A stretch of 64,000 bases of DNA from Kryptolebias marmoratus (GCF_001649575.2 NC_051431.1:8644012-8708011); one strand, 5' to 3'; shown: positions 1 through 13,794, counted from the first letter of the stretch. Notes: generated from the sequence alone by a model not told the origin. Numbers and translations are program-made.

Positions 1-151
1 TGGTGGCCCCATTCTTGAGTCGGTATCCGTAGCCAGTCTTGTTGATGATTTGGCTGAGGGGGTTCAGTCCTATGCAGAACAGCAGTGGGGACAGCGCATC
101 TCCTTGGTATATGCCACATTTGATGGACACTTGTGCAAGTGGTTTGCAGTT

Positions 152-153
<2 letters not shown>
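1..153 (-). mobile_element. LINE reverse-transcriptase fragment
   Basis: Read on the minus strand from about 153 to 1 there is one open frame containing IKCGIYQGDALSPLLFCI, followed by GLNPLSQII and GYGYRLKNG. The GDxLSPLLF block is the conserved motif-B region of non-LTR retrotransposon reverse transcriptases (R2/Nimb-like spacing). The frame continues past the window start and is cut on the other side by a (TA)n run at 154-188. It is therefore a fragment, most likely a dead copy, although this short piece carries no stop codon. Confidence 0.75.

Positions 154-188
<35 letters not shown>
154..188. repeat. (TA)n microsatellite
   Basis: An uninterrupted TA dinucleotide run of about 35 bases, directly at the broken end of the LINE fragment. 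Confidence 0.95.
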
Positions 189-192
<4 letters not shown>

Positions 193-454
193 CACAGTTC
201 AGTGTACCTGTGTGTAATATTAGTGTCATTTGTTTCCTGCGTATCAAAAAAGTGCAAAACCAAATAAAATACAAACCAAAGAGCTTTCCAAATAGGTCAG
301 TGACAGGGCTCATGTGAGATATAGTTTAAGCTTGAGTTATAAAAATATCAAAAACTCCTAATATTCCTCTGAGCCCCATTACATCTATAATTAGAGAACA
401 GACTAAATGTGGTGCCACAACAAAGCTGCCAAAAACAAGAGCACAAAATGAAAA

Positions 455-800
455 CTTTAGGACCTGTTAAAAGAGGGAATTAATCAAAAAAAGTAATAAA
501 GAGGCCAAATGTAACCCAGAAGGAGCTGCACAACTCCAGAGTGTCTGTCTGTAAGACCACTTCAAGTCACACGTTACACAAAGATGGTCTGTTTGTGAAA
601 AGCTTTAAACAAAAAGCAAAACACTTCCTGTAAAGCCCTTGATATTTCCCAGACACATAAAAGAAGGCGCTGGATGAGACCAAAACAATTTTGTTTTGCT
701 AGAAAAGGAAAATGTAGCATTTCCATCAGACCCAATACAACAGGAATACGGTCCCCCTCAGCGAAGCGCAGGGCTGGTGGCATCATGTTGTGATATTTGC
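455..800 (+). pseudogene. Tc1-like transposase remnant
   Basis: The plus strand keeps words typical of fish Tc1-like transposase genes in the right order. 'gagggaattaatca' and 'aaagaggccaaatgtaaccc' are followed by 'gaaggagctgcacaactcca', matching the DNA-binding segment that reads roughly Ala-Ile-Asn ... Arg-Pro-x-Val-Thr-x-Glu-Glu-Leu-Gln. Further on come 'tggatgagaccaaaa' (the Trp-Ser-Asp-Glu-Thr-Lys catalytic-Asp region) and 'ctggtggcatcatgttgtg' (Gly-Gly-Ser-Ile-Met-Leu-Trp). Frameshifts, stops and deletions make it inactive. Terminal repeats were not found. Confidence 0.65.
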
Positions 801-3800
801 CATTCACTTGAGAAATTGATTAATAACTGAGCAAAATTGGATGGCCACAAATTCGTTCAATTGTTGAAAATAAAAAGAACTTTTGAATTTAACATAGACT
901 TCATTCTGAGATAATAGTTTTCTGTTCAGGCTGACAGTTTCTCTAACAATCATCATACAATAAAAGCAACACTTCACTGTTTTAAAGAGACACATTTAAC
1001 TGTCTCCTCAAAGCAGTCTAGTCAAAACATAAATCCTAATCTTGTTGAAACATTGTGGCATGACTCTGAGATTGCTGTTCACCAGCAGCACCCATCCTCT
1101 CTGAAGGAGATGGAGCGGTTCCCCTGTGGACAAATGTGCCAAGCTTATGGAAACAGCTCAAAGACTTGTAGCTATTGTAGGAAAATTAGACTCATCCAGG
1201 TGAGTTTGTGCTGGAGTGAATATGCATATGATCATTTAAAATGCATGTGTTTAAATGATTTTATTATGAACAATACCATAAACTGCCCAATAACACAATC
1301 AATGTAAAATAGAAAAACTACAGGTGAACAGAACCTCTCTGCCTTACATATCATTGCGTCAAAATAAGATATAAACATCTTTAAAATTATTTAGATATTT
1401 CTCGTATCTGTGTGCTGTTGTTAGACATTAAGATTGGAAACAAGAGTAAACACCGAGTCTGATTTTCCCCGATAGTGACAAAATTTATCCAAAACCACTT
1501 CTGCAGTTAAGCCAATAAACAGTAACACCTCTTGTTACACTATCTCATGATGAGAGGAGAATCGATAAAGAAGCATGAGTCAAGACTAACGCTGCACAAC
1601 AGTGCCCACCCCCTGCCTTATTTGTAGCATTTTATATCTGCCTCTGTATCCATTTCACAGTACAAAATGTCCTCGTGTCATGGTTTTACCCATTTTTTGA
1701 CAGAGAGGAAGCAAGAATGCAAATGCTGTTTGCTAGCTAATTACACATCCTGATGGCTTGGCTGCCTGTATGTATCCACCTGGCCCATTAACTTTCAATT
1801 CGGGGAGTAGATTTTCCACACCATTTCTACAATTAAAACAGTCAGGCCATATATGTCTCAATTCAGTCTGCTTAGAATCCTGAAATTGATGGGCTTCAAT
1901 AGGCTATTAAATTGCCTTTAGGAGAGAGAGAAAGGGGGAAAAAACACCATCATTGTAACAGCTAGTCAGTTCACCATTTTTTTTTACTTACTATACTTAG
2001 CGGAAAATACTGCATTTAAGTTTAGTTATCCCATAATCTCAGTTCAAGCAAGTATCAGATTAATGTCACCTTCACCTTTTCAAATAAGCCATTTTCTCGC
2101 ACGCACTCTTGGATCTTAGACCTTGAAACACAATTAAACAAAGACTTAAGTAAAACAAAAAATGGACCAGATGAAACAGTTTTATGTTTCATACTTTTGA
2201 TCTTCACATTATTCATTAAAGAGAAGTCCAGACCAATCAGTGTTACAGAACCAGTTCAGCCACACCTGTCTCAAAAGTATGATCACTTAAAGCCCTCTTT
2301 GAGAAAATAAAACATTTAAAAATTTGCCTGCTGTTTAGCTTTGCTGCACCTTTTTCTGCACACAGCCTAACGAATGAACGCATACTGCTGGGCCCAGTTT
2401 GCGTTGCCTTCTTTTTTTGCTTCTTTCAAAAAAGTGAAAAATCGTTGCATTATTTGACAACTGTTCGATTCTCAAATTCCTCAACAATTACTCATCAAGC
2501 CAGGGAGAGAGAGAGAGAGAGAGAGAGAGCGGACCCCAGGCAGCACGCTTAACGGAACGCAGAAAGGACCCATCTCCCTGCTGAAACCCCTTTATTAAAC
2601 CACACACACAAAAAACATAACATTTACAAATTCATCATGCGTGGCGTGTCGTCAGAATTCAAAGCTTCATTATTCAATATCTCTGTGTTCCCCGCGAAGC
2701 CGGGTAAAGTTGTTTAGATGGCAACGGTGGTGTTTATTGCTCCAAAAAAGTGTAACAAAAGGATGTACTGTAGGTGTCTAACTGAGACTGACATCAACAC
2801 TTAATTTCAGTGTGTTATCACATTGTGGCATCATACATTCAGATACTTGTCACCGCTGGGAAATATATTTCTGATGCAATGTTTTCTTTGTACAATGCAA
2901 GAAAGGACATCGCTTTGTTAAAAAAATAACTGTGACACCTTGAGGAATTTGTTAAAATCTTCATTATCATGGATTGGGCATCTTTAAGTCGAGTTTTCAA
3001 AAGAAAACTTTAAGAGTGAATATTACCTCAAATAAGTCCTTTTATCCATCTCGAAGATGATACATGGACTTGGTTGAGACCCTATTTCAAGTATTGGCAG
3101 AAAGTGTTTCTTACAAGCTACAGCAGCTACTTGTTTGCTGAAGTTTGGTTAGACAATATCGTGTGGGATGTTGAGGCTGAGACAAACCGGATTCTTCCGG
3201 CAATGAAACCAATTTCCTTCAATGACCATCAAATTCTGAACGTTTTGTAAGCTAGATACATCTCTGAGATATGTACAAAGATTTTTTCTTCTAATGTTTC
3301 ATGCACACACATCATATGTACCAAATCTGTCTCTAAATGGGCCCTCTTTTAAAAAAATCTCTCTGGACTCTTCAAACTGAAATTGCTTGTTATCAACAGC
3401 AGGTAAGATTATAATTACTGATAACCACTCCTAACAACCTCCCTTCAGAAGAAAGCAAACATAAAAAACATCCCTTTAAATGTTACTTATCATCATAGTA
3501 TCTTAGCCACCTGCACGATTTATTACATTAATTTATGTGTTTAGTGTCTTATTTTGACAAGCTTTACAAAAGACGTGGACTCTGGCACCGAAACACTTCT
3601 CAAACCTAGCATCGCTAAAGTTATCGAGTGGATCTTATATTTTCAAATCAATTGTCTGTTCTAGACTAATCTTAAAACCGATGGCAAAGCCTCAAATAGA
3701 AAGTGAGATCATATCTCAGTTGCCTCGGTTTATAGACTTTGTAGCTATTCTTGAAGGCAAAAAAAAAAGATCAAAGAAACAAACAGGAAAAAAAAGACCA

Positions 3801-5339
3801 CTTATGGAAAATCTCTTTTAGCTCTGCTGCTAAGAAAAAAAAAAACATGCTTAGTTATCCTGTGTGTTTAGATCTGATCATGTTTATACTTGTTAATACT
3901 GAAGATGTGTGTTAACAACAAACTAAAAAGACTCCTGTTTCCTTTAATTCTTGAAGTGTCCTTGTCTATCATCTGCCATAGTTTGAACAACTCACTTTTA
4001 ATTTGTTGCATTAAAAAAACAAAAACTTAGCTGAAAACTGTCAATCTGCTTATGTTTTTATGAACGTACCAAATATAAGAGAATACAAGAGCATCATCGT
4101 GAGCCCTGCCAGAATGACTGTTTTTGATCAGATCATTATTTGATGAATTAATCTCCCTATGTTTTCTCTGACAAAAAGTGTCAGAGAATCTAGCTTTGTC
4201 TGTTTGCATTTTGTTTGACTGACATATTTCTACATATAAAACAGAGAAATCCTCTTTGTGCTCCCTCTTTCTCTTTCTGTGTGACTCGTGTCTTTAGCCA
4301 CACTGAGTGAATTTAAATCAGCCATTAAACAAACAAAATGAAGCATCTAAGTTCATATAAATTTTTAGCCAGCAGCCAAAGGCCTAAAGTGCTACGTATT
4401 TTGCACAATAAAGTGCTCTTAAAAATAAGAAAAATAAAACAAATACGGCTGTTAGAACACAAACACACACTTCAAAACCAAATTGTCTTCATGATGCTTT
4501 GTGCATATCGGTGCCTGGAGCCAGACAGTATGACTGGCAGCACTGTGCAAACACAGACTTCTTGTTAATAAATGTTCTGATTAATACAGATTGTGTTGTA
4601 ATCTGGGAAAGCATCCTGGCATGAAGGATGAGGGATTACATTAATTTATTTATTTTTTTTTCATCACAGAAACTAATTGAAAAGACCCACGATGGTGTTC
4701 TTATCACTTGCGTCCCCAGCTGAGCTTGCGGTCAGGGCGAGATATGAGTGACAGAAAAAAGGGAGACTTAATGAACAGCATGTGACTGTTGAATAGGCAG
4801 GTGCTGGAGTTTGGACCTTGACGTGTTTTAATAAAAAATATATTCTATAAACCGGTATTCATGCGTTCAGATGGAATGTTAATACATCCAGTCGGTTGTA
4901 AGCGCCTTTGTAATGGATAAATGGCCAAGCAAAGTCACTCAAGACATTGAATTTTAAATCTTCAAACCTTTTCAGCTATCTGTGTGGCACAATCCAATCC
5001 AATTAATTTCTGGAAAAAAAGGTACCCACTTTATTAAATCTTTAGATTAATAATCTAAATACAGTCCTTTTTTTGGTTTTAGTAAAATTATTAACTTTTT
5101 TATAACTATTAATACTGTTGTAAGATCTTGAAATTTTAATCATATTTTTTTTTGACAGAAATGACTCATGACTCCCTGTTAATTTGAACAAAAAGGGCTG
5201 CTGTGAGCACAGGTCTGAGCATCAGTAGGCAGGAGTCTTGCAGGATTCATTCGGTCTAGTTTTCGATGTATATCAGAATTTCTCTGAGCCAGATTCTGAT
5301 CAAGATATAACATCTAAATGACAAGCATGTCTCCAACCT
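801..5339. other. Gene-free unique DNA upstream
   Basis: No coding region could be supported; open frames are short and without recognisable motifs. It contains a (GA)n run at 2504-2529 and many A or T tracts. The part at about 1690-1930 has balanced composition and homeodomain-like AT cores and may be a conserved non-coding element. The rest shows nothing specific. Confidence 0.6.
2504..2529. repeat. (GA)n microsatellite
   Basis: A GA dinucleotide run of about 26 bases, a possible GAGA-type or H-DNA-forming tract. Confidence 0.9.
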
Positions 5340-5560
5340 CATTCCCTTGTCACCCCCTCAAAGGAATTATTTGATATTGTTGGAAATATACTTATTTGCT
5401 TTCCAGCCAAAAGATAGATGAGCAGATCTATATCACATTTGTGTCTGGAGGGTAAATAGGAGCCAGCAGACTGTTGGCCAAGCTAAACATAAAGACTGGG
5501 AAAATAATCCAAAAGTAGCTGTCGTACAATTTTCTTACTGTTTTTTTTTTTATATACCAA
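5340..5560. repeat. Diverged fish interspersed repeat (unclassified)
   Basis: Words such as 'gatagatgagcagatctat', 'ggtaaataggagccagcag' and 'ctaaacataaagactggg' resemble a very common fish repeat (agttagatgaga..., gtaaatatgaagc..., taaagactggaa...). The match is from memory and diverged, so class and ends are unknown. Confidence 0.4.
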
Positions 5561-6350
5561 GCTGTCTACTTCTGTTGCTGTATATTGACTTTACACACAG
5601 GGAGGCATAAATTTTAAGCAGGCAAAAAGGATTTCTACAATTTTTTTTAAACTATTCTTTTTAAAATAATCATACACCCTGCCTTTTGCAAGTAAATGCG
5701 AGGGTGACTCAACCAAAGCGGCAGTTTTTCTGTGGCTAGAATGTTTCATTTGAAGGATTTTACATGTTCTGACAAGAAAAAAGACAAACAGTTGCAGTTA
5801 TATATCAATTTGCAGAATGTCTGAGTACAGCAAAGGTGTGCACAAATACTTTTGAGAGCTTGAGAGCTTTTGGAGAATGTCTGGGGAGGAATATAAACCC
5901 TTTCAGAATAACAACGTGGCATTTGAGACTGACATTTGTACAAAATGTAGACTAGCATTTTGGATATTCTATGTAGCTGACTGTACTTCACCCCACTTAG
6001 GCTTGAATCCCTTTCTTGCTGCTCATTGAAGGTTGCACATAAAAATACGGGGACAAATAGCAACAGAATTTAAAGGCAAGTTGTGTGGCAGTCTTTAAGT
6101 AAATGGCAAACTAGTCATCCATGCCCATAACAGTGACCTGTTACCAGACACAAAGGGAATATAAAGCAGAATGCATCTCCCCAGCTGAACATTCACTGAT
6201 GGTATGTTAGCTTCAGCAATGGCTTTTTATTAAGTTTCACTCAGGAGAGAAAAGCATATAATTTAATCCCATTTTGGGATTCTGCTACAAAACGCTGGTC
6301 AATTTTCTCCTTGTGGCAGACTTCACAAGTCAGTTGAGGAGACGAGAAAG

Positions 6351-6916
6351 ATCCATCCATCCATCCATCCATCCATTTGAAGTTGGGTGGCAGTAGCATC
6401 AAGTCCATGGGGTATACCCAAATATTCATCTCCCCAGTGTTACTTTTCAGCTTCTCCTGAATTATCCCAATGTGTTCCCAAGCCAGAAGCGAAATATACT
6501 GTCTCTAGCAAGTTCTGGGTCTGCCCTGGGGTCTCCTCTCAGCATGATGTGCCTGTTAAACTTTTGAAGAAGGAAACATCCTAATCAGATCCTGAACCTC
6601 CTTTCAGTCTGGAGGAGCACGGGTTGTACTCCAAGTCCTTCTCAGATGACTGAGCTCCTCACTCTATCTCTAAGGCTAAGCCCAGATGCCCCCTGAAAGA
6701 AAACCATTTTATCTGCTTGTACTTGATATTTGAATATTTTGGTTCGGACCCAAAGCTCTTAACCATATAGGTGAGGGCTGAATCACAGATAGACTTGAGT
6801 GCTTTCAGCTGAGCTGCTTCAACATTACAGCCCTAATTACATCTGATGAAGCCCTGATCCATCTGCCTATCATCATTAATGAACAAGATACTAAGATTTT
6901 CCTCCACTTGAGATAA
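6351..6916 (-). mobile_element. LINE 3' end (RTE-like) with (GGAT)n tail, degenerate
   Basis: On the plus strand the series 'tgatgtgcctgttaaac', 'gatgactgagctcctcactc', 'tatctctaaggctaagccc' and 'aggtgagggctgaatcacag' ending in 'cctccacttgag' is the reverse complement of the C-terminal part of a LINE ORF that is abundant in fish. Its protein reads Val-Glu-Glu-x-Lys-Tyr-Leu-Gly near its start and Leu-Arg-Asp-Arg-Val-Arg-Ser-Ser-Val-Ile further on. The minus-strand copy ends in (GGAT)n, seen as (ATCC)n at 6351-6376, as expected for the 3' tail. It is 5'-truncated and full of substitutions, hence dead. RTE assignment is from memory. Confidence 0.7.
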
Positions 6917-9900
6917 AGGTTCACACAAACCCAAAGGGACTATTTCACAGCAATGATCCACAAGACCTAAAAGATCTTTTGCTGAAGTCCTGCTTCTAGA
7001 CACCTCAACACGGCCCCATAATTTTCTTTATATGAACTATTTTAGCGTGAAAAGGGAGTCAATATTAGGCAGGTGGTCATGATGTTGTAGCCAACAGAGA
7101 TACATTTAGTGGTTCTAATGACTCAGCAACTAGGCAGAAATGTCAGATATGAAAAGAAACATAAGCATCCAGACAACACTATAAACAATAAATGTGCTAA
7201 AAATTTGGCCTGCATGTTCCTGTTCATGTGTTGGACATCTTGTATAGTATTTTGATTCAATCATATGAGTTGACTACGAGAATACACTAGGATTTAGATG
7301 CCCTCATGCTCCCCAAATGCCCATCCAATACCCAAATAGACCCCATTAGTCAACCCACATAGTAAACCAAAATGATTATCCAAAGTGGTTGATGACCAAT
7401 CCTGGGTATGTTAGAACCCGTGGAACTTCTTGAAAACTTCTTTGTAACTGTTTTAATTGTAGGAATTCTGACACTAACACAGCTCCCTTCTCCTTATTGT
7501 TTAAAAAAAAAAAAAAAAATGGACACTTTTTTTTTTTTTCCTTTTTATAAAAGGTGAACACACACCAATCATGTAAATGTCAATCTACGGTTTTGGTTTG
7601 TTTTATTTAGTAATTGGTGTTATTTTGTTCCATAATTTAAATATTTTTTGCATTTATTATAAATTCTGCTCAAATAGTTAATCGAGTTAGGACTGTGCAT
7701 CCTCAAGAGTTCCTCACAAGCCGTCAGACTTTTGGTTTTGTTTATGCTGTGTACGTCAGTGTCATGTCCTTGTGCATTATCTGATCTGTCTTCATTATGG
7801 TTTAAATGTCTTTCTTGAAATTTAGCAGGATATCAAATGCGTATGCATTATAATAAATCCTGTAACTGAACTATCTGTGATTCCAGACTGAGGTCACCTT
7901 AGATGTGTTCTGCCAAGTCAGCATGAAGGAGTTTGGTTTCTTTGTGCGTCGTCAGATCTATAAATGTACTGCCATGTTAAACAGACTACTGAAGGAAGTA
8001 ACGGTTCAATTTAAATCTCTATTGTGCCATGAAACGCAAGACTTAGGATACAAGTTACAAAGCAACAGTCAGTTCAGGTAGAACTCCACCAAACATTACT
8101 TTATCTCTATCTTGAAGGACTGCCACTGGATGTAGAGGTGAAAGAATCAAAGGTCAGGTCAGAGGCACTTTCTGCAGGTCAGTCAGAAAATGAAGGAGGG
8201 ACAGGAGAGGTGCAGAGGCCAGTGGGGTTTATCATTTCAGTGCAGATGGTCTTTTCAAACTGATGTTTACTTAAAAGTTATTCATTTTCCTCAATCAGAT
8301 GCTTTGGGAAGGAAGCTTTTGAGTCAAAAGCTGTTCACGGGAAGATTTAAAAAAAAATAAGACGTGTTTTTAAAGGCAGACTTTGAAGCTATTTTAGAAA
8401 CCCTTTCTGTTTTTCTTGTTTTTCAGGCTTGATTGATTTTTATTTATGCATTTATTTATTTATTTATTTATTATCAAAGTCTAATAAAAACACAGATAAA
8501 GTCACAAAACAACATATATACAAACATTCATATACACATATTGGAACTGTGAAGGGTACTTTTATATCCTAAAAAAATTGAAAAACAACTTTACTGTTCT
8601 TGAAAGATGTCAAAAAAAGGGAAAAAGAAGCTCATTTTGTCAGTCATTCAAAAAAAAAAAAACAAGTTTATGAGCCATTTCTATATGAACTGGTCAATTT
8701 CTATACTTTTGTAACTAATAGATTTTTTGTTTGTTTTTGTCTCTTGTGTCTTTTTTGTTAGATCAAACATTGGGAAAATGGTTTATATGCAAACCAGGAA
8801 AGACTGAAAACATCTAAACATCACTTAGAAGGACTAATTAGTGAAGACAGTGGAGTATTATCTCTAATCTTTTTTCTGATGGACCTCAAAACCGATTTTT
8901 GCAGATATGAATATAACACAAGGCCAACATACCAGCCCAGTGCATGTTGTGAATGAAGTATCTGTGTAATTTAGGTCACAGTGTTTCTCCTGCCTGGGAT
9001 TTGAATAATCCAGTGTATGTGTTAATGGAACCAAGTGAATTGGCACATCATAATGTAGTTCATTACTAATGTGGCTTTTTTCCAGTGATTTGATTTTGGT
9101 TCAGCGCACTTTAAACAAAATGAGTAGGTGGGATTGCAGTTTTATACTTCAGTAACTTACTGTGAGGTGTCACGATCAAGGCGCCCTTCTCTGAGGCCCA
9201 ACAAAACTCTCTCTTCAAAGTGTTTTACGTTTATATGAACAAATAAAAATAAATCTGCCTATGGAGACTGCTCAGAACCTACAGTATGTAATACAACACT
9301 TTTTCTGTCTTTTACCTGTTGTTTGACATAGCTTCAACAGGATTATAGTCAAGAGGACTGACTCATTTCTCTGATCCTACTTTCTTTGAATCCACTTCAA
9401 TGTGTCTCCAGCCTCTGCATCTCACTTCAAATCTAATGACACACAAGATATATATACATAAATATGCAGAAACAACTTCTTTTTAAAATATTCTCCCTGT
9501 TTAGCGTTTAATATACACAGTGTGGCATCAGTTCTTCCAAACCTCACCATAACTTTGTCATTTAAGCTGCAGCAGCATGAAGAGACAAAGTTCTTTTATT
9601 TACTTGACCTTATTCTCATGAGCCACATTCCGCTCTGTGCCAGATAGCACATCAACTGTGAGTTTATGATGGGCAAGTTGTTATTGTGATTAAAGACGTA
9701 TCTCCTTGAGCTGAATTCTGTTCAAGGTTTCAGAAAATCCAACATTCTCACATAAATGGCAAGGAATAAGACTTCTAATGCCACTTTTTCTGAATTTTTT
9801 TTAATTGCTTTTTTTTTCATGATAGAAATTCCACAAAGATCTGCCCTTGACTGGAGCAATAATTGCTGTGACGACAAATTCGTGGCGTAATCTGTTGTGT

Positions 9901-11127
9901 GGTGTGTTTGCGATCTGTTTGGTTTGAGAGGTGGAGCTGTGTTTTGTGATTTTTATAGATTGTAGCATAATGCAAATCGAACAGTTGCTCCAGAAAGGAT
10001 TCTACTTTTTCCTACAAAAAACAGCTTTGCAGTTTTCTTTGAAAATGCTCAAACTATGTAAAACAGATACATAGCCCTGTGGCTTGTGTGAGGAGACTGA
10101 GATCCTCCCACAAAACTTTCCAGACATTTTGAAAAGTCCCTTTTGACTGCTATTCACAATTTAGTGCAGCATATGGCTGAAACACTAGCTTTATGCAGTG
10201 ATAATTTGAAGGTACAGTCCAAAGCAAAAATATCTCTTATATTAGGAGCTGTAAAATGGCTAACATTAGGAGATAGATTTTTTTCCGTTATGTAAAAGTT
10301 AAAGTAATAAATGTTAAGCTGTATTGCACTGTTGTTTCATTTCAATAAACAATGTAATGCTAATAAAACTGTAGTTATATGAGCCTGAAATGAGCTAAAG
10401 AGGCTTCATCTTTAGGAAAAAAGAAATATGAAGACAGATTTTTTTAAAGTGATTAGTTTTGGTAAAATTTGAAAGTTCAAAAATCCAAGAATCATTTAAT
10501 TTCCTTCGACTCTGTGAGACTTGCCTAATGAACTCTTTATACAAAAAGAATGAAAGTGGGAGAGAAGGAGAAATGAAAATATGAAACCCAATTAAGGCCG
10601 GCTAAAGCACTGCTTTTCACACCTGATGAAATTCTGTCTGTTTTCATAAAGACTCTCATGCTGCACTTCCCATTCATTCATTAAATAAAGGAACTTTTTA
10701 ACCACAGGGGAGGAAAAGTAATCTGTGATGCTAAGACTGTTGCCTGACGAGCTGTGTCTCCTGCACAGTACTGATTTAAAAAGTGAATTACACCAGCCTT
10801 ACAGGATGGAAAAATTGAAACTATATTACTCTGTGTTATTCTTTGTTAGCTTATCAAAGAGGACAGGGGTTGTCGAGTGAAATGACAGCAACAGTTGTCT
10901 TTTTGTCTTTCTGCTGTAGCGTAAATATGAAGCAGTGGACCTACAGCTCTTACAGAGTTTTATGTTGCATGATAAAAGAACACACTTATGTGTGAAAGGA
11001 AAGGTTTAGTATGTGATATGCTTCATTTTTTTAATTCATTGAGATATTTGGCTGTATCACAATAAATCAACTTAGAGGAAAGTAAGAAATCACATGCTAG
11101 TCAGCGTCTTGTATGTCTCTATGTGGC
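6917..11127. other. Gene-free AT-rich DNA
   Basis: No supportable gene. There are paired A17 and T13 runs at about 7502-7541 and a (TTTA)n run at 8449-8473. The remainder is AT-rich unique sequence in which nothing specific was recognised. Confidence 0.6.
8449..8473. repeat. (TTTA)n microsatellite
   Basis: About six tandem TTTA units in a wider T-rich stretch. Confidence 0.85.
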
Positions 11128-11240
11128 CCTGTTATGGCGTGGTGACCTGGCCAGGGTGTCCCCCACCCCACAATAATCACTGGAGATTCTCACCAGCGAC
11201 CCTGAAGGGAAAAGCAGGTAATACAATGGATGGATGGATG
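11128..11240 (+). mobile_element. SINE / L2-type 3' tail fragment ending in (GGAT)n
   Basis: 'tggtgacctggccagggtgt', 'caccagcgaccctgaaggg' and 'aaaagcaggtaatacaatgg' followed by 'atggatggatg' match the conserved tail shared by V-SINE-like elements and their partner LINE2 in fish (ggcgacctgtccagggtg..., gcgaccctgaa..., agcgggta..., ggatggatgg). No tRNA-like head is visible, so it is a 5'-truncated copy. Confidence 0.65.
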
Positions 11241-11316
11241 TTAGTCAAAAAAACTAATAAAAACTGCTTAAATTATTAGTTCAGCTCTTATAAACAACTA
11301 AAATCTTATCGATTGT

Positions 11317-11840
11317 AGAACTCAATTTGGAGAAATAGACCTTAATTCTGACTGGATTGACAAGCTAACAGAGCAGGACCAAGACCAAAGTGGATTGTTG
11401 TAATCTTAAAATAACTCCAGGACCAAAAATTTCTTATTGGTTCACATAAATGCCATTTATAAACCTTTACACTACTGTCAATTTTACATTACAGTTATTT
11501 ATACAAAATTTAATGATATTTGCAAGCACAAGCAGCGGCAGAATCAGCTAGCTGTCATACTTCCAGCGTAGCTTGGTGCACGTCCAGCCTGAGTATCATA
11601 TTTCTGCCAAAAATAATAGTCTATTATGAAACTAACAGTGTTTTAAAATCTTATAATAAAATAGCTAGTACATAAACCTGTATTAAAGTTTTGGGATTTA
11701 AGATGATCTCAGACGAGCTTGTCAATCAGGTCAGGATTGAACTTCGTTTTTCCAAACTGAGGTCGTTCAAAAAGACCTATAAAAGGTGAGACATTAATTG
11801 TTCATAGCCTTGCTTCAAAAGATCTGAACTATCCCTTTAA
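11317..11840. mobile_element. Family B long-TIR element, left end truncated
   Basis: It opens inside the left terminal repeat ('ctcaatttggagaaatagac', then 'ttctgactggattgacaagc') and closes with the inverted counterpart ('agcttgtcaatcaggtcagg', 'cattaattgttcatagcc', 'gatctgaactatcccttta'). The middle has the family's 'cagctagctgt' core. No ORF is present, so it is non-autonomous. The outermost part of the left repeat is missing. Confidence 0.7.
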
Positions 11841-13794
11841 CTCAATTTAAAATGAAACACTTGATCAACTGCAACAAATATCACATTTGGTATAAGTTTA
11901 AAATGTAATTCTGTGTCCGCGAGGGCTTGCTCAGAATAGTTGGCAGCTTAAGACATTGTTTTGTAGAATTATCATAACAATACAAATTAACATATAAATG
12001 GGGACACTATAAAACCCACTTAACAGTTACAGGCCACTAACTATCTAATTAAACTATCTAATTAAAGCTCATTGTCATGTTTCCGTAAGTCGTACTTCAA
12101 AAAAAAAAAAAGGCTGTCGAGTGAAAACTGTTGCATCACTTTCGTCTGTGATCGCAGCAGTGAAATCCTCTCCGTTCAGTGAAAACTAAAGAGTAATTTG
12201 AGGTCAAACGGTCATCGCTTCAACAGCAGTCAATGAAATCTAAAAATAATACCAGAAGTAAAGAAACCGTCGTTGTAACCGAAAACCTATTGTTGCTATA
12301 AGTACAGGAAGTCAGATCTAAGTTCAGTGTTGTTTCATTTGATAAAAGAACATTCTTGAAAATATTGTTTTCTCTGAATCTTGTTTTTAACCCACTCAGC
12401 AGGAGGTAGGAGTCTGCTCTCTGCTGTATTTCAATTTTTATTAAAGAAGAAGAACCTTTTATGCAAAACTATTAATAAGTATTTGGATGTTTCTAAATCG
12501 CATTATTTTTTTCCCTTTGATTTCTGTAATTGAAAAATTTAATTATTTTTATGTGTGAAAGCATCGTCTTAAAAACTAATTTGTGCATCCAGTAGGGATT
12601 ACAGATGATTGCTATATGCTCGGTGGAGGTTAAAGCATTTTATTGGATTTCTTGACGTCTGCTTACGGCTCAGCTGGTTTTCGGTGGGTAGTATTTGGAG
12701 CGGCAGCAGAGGACGGAGCAAAAAATTTGTCCGTTTTGATTTGCATCGAGTTAAACGGCATATGATGAACTCGGTTTGATTTTTGTCCAAGGGCATGATT
12801 TGCTGACTCAAACTGCCAAGATATGGGGCACAAATATGTGTGAAATCATTTAACTAGATCTTTTTCAGCTATACAAGCTCAGTTGAAGGGATTTTCCCAC
12901 CTAATTAATGTGCAAATCCTCATGTGGTTTAGTGCTATTTAGAGAAAAGTGCCGTATTGTCCTTACAATGACTCAACTGAATGTGGCGAAAGGATCATCT
13001 CCTGCTTTGAAGCACCAAGCGGTCTCATTTCCAGACATTAAGCAACATTTAAATTTATTGGGTTTGCTGCCAGCTTTGATGGTTAAATGCAGTGTTATAT
13101 GCCTTCTATACGTCTCTATTAATATATGATGTTATTACTGGTATTATATCATCAATTTGACTTTGACTTTAATGTGGAAAATTATAGGCACAGTATTCTT
13201 CATTAACAGCGGGTGGCCGAAGTCATTTGGCTGCCAGCAGAAATAGACATGGACAGTTTGATGCTAATGATCCTGGATTTGCATTATGCTGTTCAGTCTA
13301 CTGTACGTGGGTATTTTCAGCCAAGCGTTCCAGCTGTGCTAATAATTCCTCTAAAGTGTCACTACCAATACATCACCGGCTGCTATGACAACACAAAACT
13401 AGCTTTTTCCTGGACTTTTCAATATTTTACAATAGCTCATAAAATGTGGTTTTATTGCTCCTTTCATTCTTGTATTCATGCTAATGTAGCATGTTGAATG
13501 AAAATGAATCAATGAAGTACAGATCTTTTCGTGATTATGAGTATATCTGCTACTCATAATAATACCTAAAATATTGTTAAGTCATGACCAGATAAATTCA
13601 GATGCTGATTTTTTTTGCAAAACAGTGTAATATCAGCTTGCCTTTGAATGGAGCAGGAGAGGGCAACGTTTCCATTTACCCAGAAAGCCAATTTAACTTA
13701 AAGTAATTATATCCCCACAAATTAAACTGAAACATGGGTGCAAATTGTCACCCACATCTATGCATATTTCATGCCAAAGTTTCCTGGGAACTGT
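11841..13794. other. Gene-free DNA, no clear repeat
   Basis: A short direct repeat of 'aactatctaatta' (two copies) lies at about 12048-12066. The block at 12600-13500 has mixed composition with no recognisable domain in any frame. Nothing else was seen. Confidence 0.5.

Noticed and set aside
4599..4637. Imperfect hairpin (GTAATC...GATTAC with inner CATCCT/AGGATG)
   Set aside because: Stems of six bases with an unequal inner loop are common by chance; not a microRNA-type precursor.
13213..13497. 94-codon plus-strand open frame
   Set aside because: It has no ATG at its start (GTG), no domain and no splice signals; likely chance.
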